Shown here: one piece after another, positions 62,815-64,000 of the stretch
How positions within the stretch are numbered: the first letter of the stretch is position 1
Layout of the letters: each line of letters starts with the position of its first letter
From: Flavobacterium sp. 9AF
GTDB lineage: Bacteria; Bacteroidota; Bacteroidia; Flavobacteriales; Flavobacteriaceae
Length of the DNA: 64,000 nucleotides
Direction: 5' to 3'
NCBI RefSeq assembly: GCF_902506265.1
Contig: NZ_LR733556.1
Coordinates: 1,731,971 to 1,795,970, forward strand
Translations under genes and position numbers: made by a program
The notes under the pieces: generated by a model
The model's database searches: none
What the model was told of the DNA's origin: nothing
The model's input: only the letters and a program-made list of their open reading frames with translations

Positions 62815-64000
62815 TTAAGCCTCTTGCATTTTGTGTGAAAAACGAAGGATTATAAATTCTGCTGGACGCACTACTGCCATTCCAATTTCTATAATCATAT
62901 AACCATTTAAAATATCATCCGCAGTCATGGTTTGTCCTAAACCTACTCTCACGTAGAAAGCTTGTTCTGGTTTTGCTCCAACTAATGCACCTGCTCTCCA
63001 TTGTAGGATTAAGAAATTTTCAATCATTGCTCTGACTCTTATCCAAGTATTAGAATCATTAGGTTCAAAAACAAATTGTTCGGTTGCTTTCTTGATTGAT
63101 TCTTCTGCCATATTGAAAAATCTTCGTACTGAAATATAACGCCATTCATTATCATTACCCGCTAATGTTCTTGCACCCCAAACTAATGTTCCTTTTCCAG
63201 TAAAACTTCTAATTGCATTAATCGATTTACCTGCGACTGTATCTACGTTTAAATTATCTTGCTGATCATTAGTAATTTTTAAAGTAGGTCTAATCACATA
63301 ATTCAAGCCTACATTGGCTGGTGCTTTCCAAACGCCTCTATCATTATCTACTCTTGCATAAACCCCTGCAATTGCAGCACTTGGTGGTAATGTAAGTGGA
63401 AGATTTGAAATTTTAGCTTTAATGATATTAAACGTAGCATTCTCTAATGGCTCAATATCTCCTAAATATCTTCCGTTCATTGCTCCATTATTTACATTAA
63501 TAGCTTGAACTGCATTAACTTCCGTAATGATATTCCCAACTAGCGTACTCATTGTACTAAAAACATCTGTAGTAATGGCTAAAGTATTCGCTGGCAAACC
63601 TAAAATAGGAGTATAATTTAATAGTTTCTTTACTTCAGTAAGTACATTTGTAGTATTGGTTTTTACCAAATTTGCCACTTTTACATCAGTATCTGCTTTT
63701 TTCAATTTAGTAGCTAAATCTTGAATATTTTTTAATACACTTTCAATTTTATTTGTGCCTTCAAATAAGCTAGAAAATGCATTTCTTGCCGTAATCATAT
63801 TATCATCAGCCGTACTTAATTCTTCTACTGAAGCAATCGCAGAATTAGTAGCATTAATAATTTCTTTTTTGGTATCCACTACCGCTTCTAAATCGCTAAT
63901 TAAAGTATCTAAAAGCAAAGAGAAAGCCGCTGTTTTTGCCATAGTAAAGGTTTCCGAACCTGGAGCAGTATTGTTATACCCTGTTGGCCCTTCAATATAA
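62815..64000 (-). CDS. eCIS sheath protein (Afp2-4-like), C-terminal 394 residues
   Basis: An open frame enters from the right edge and ends at 62815, so the N-terminus is missing. A methionine at 63942 is internal: upstream residues YIEGPTGYNNTAPGSETFT are in frame. The C-terminal domain is the conserved sheath core (NYVIRPTLKITNDQQDNLNVDTVAGKSINAIRSFTGKGTLVWGARTL, WRYISVRRFFNMAEESIKKATEQFVFEPNDSNTWIRVRAMIENFL, ADDILNGYMIIEIGMAVVRPAEFIILRFSHKMQEA). Sheath rings contract to drive the tube. Additional sheath genes may lie beyond the window. Confidence 0.95.
   Translation of the reverse strand, partial: YIEGPTGYNNTAPGSETFTMAKTAAFSLLLDTLISDLEAVVDTKKEIINATNSAIASVEELSTADDNMITARNAFSSLFEGTNKIESVLKNIQDLATKLKKADTDVKVANLVKTNTTNVLTEVKKLLNYTPILGLPANTLAITTDVFSTMSTLVGNIITEVNAVQAINVNNGAMNGRYLGDIEPLENATFNIIKAKISNLPLTLPPSAAIAGVYARVDNDRGVWKAPANVGLNYVIRPTLKITNDQQDNLNVDTVAGKSINAIRSFTGKGTLVWGARTLAGNDNEWRYISVRRFFNMAEESIKKATEQFVFEPNDSNTWIRVRAMIENFLILQWRAGALVGAKPEQAFYVRVGLGQTMTADDILNGYMIIEIGMAVVRPAEFIILRFSHKMQEA

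Overview
The window comes from an AT-rich member of the Bacteroidetes, almost certainly the family Flavobacteriaceae (Flavobacterium or a close relative). The evidence is a SusC/SusD pair, a secreted aminopeptidase with a C-terminal type IX sorting domain, several SpII lipoproteins, promoters of the Bacteroidetes form TTTG-N19-TAnnTTTG, and flavobacterial versions of HppD, HmgA and tryptophan 2,3-dioxygenase. No species name can be supported from sequence alone.

Bases 1-36,000 are mostly ordinary chromosome. On the left are the 5' part of a SpecificRecomb/Gcr-like gene and a CYTH triphosphatase. A tripartite RND efflux operon follows (GbsR/MarR-type regulator, adaptor, pump, outer-membrane factor), with a TetR regulator behind a terminator and an operator-like inverted repeat at the operon front. 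Next come an RlpA-like protein, a four-helix membrane protein and a lone TonB-dependent receptor. A minus-strand housekeeping block holds pgi, an M23 peptidase, tryptophan 2,3-dioxygenase and a DUF3108 protein, followed by an aromatic amino acid block (hppD, a CCC-motif membrane protein, hmgA), a patatin-BamA fusion and uvrC. The plus strand then carries an AstE/aspartoacylase-like protein, a PLP decarboxylase, 5-formyl-THF cyclo-ligase, the SusC/SusD pair, an M1 aminopeptidase and rseP. Two near-identical tRNA-Asn genes close this half.

Bases 36,351-64,000 are one long minus-strand operon encoding an extracellular contractile injection system (eCIS; Afp/PVC/MAC/AlgoCIS class). In transcription order it holds a sheath (cut by the window edge), two tube paralogs, a DUF5908 (Afp6-like) mini-protein, a LysM tube protein (Afp7-like), a VgrG-like spike (Afp8), a PAAR tip, a gp25 wedge (Afp9), two large baseplate proteins (Afp11/Afp12-like), a 900-residue protein of unknown fold at the Afp13 position, the tape-measure protein (Afp14), three eCIS-core (DUF4157) cargo-type proteins and the AAA+ ATPase (Afp15). 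One cargo protein ends in a GHLLG-type DNA/RNA non-specific nuclease and is followed directly by a SUKH (SMI1/KNR4) protein, a clear toxin-immunity arrangement. Another combines coiled coil, a membrane hairpin, tandem helical repeats and a C-terminal domain I cannot name; it is followed by an orphan gene that may be its immunity factor.

The most unusual signal is in the only spacer longer than 100 bases inside the eCIS operon (49,754-49,961). On the opposite strand it carries a canonical promoter (TTTG-N19-TATATTTG) and, about 150 bases further, an intrinsic terminator. This predicts a small antisense RNA. It would cover a purine-rich ribosome-binding-site-like tract and a tiny basic open frame on the operon strand. 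A second candidate short transcript lies between hppD and the DUF3108 gene, where 20 bases are identical to the tRNA-Asn promoter/start region.
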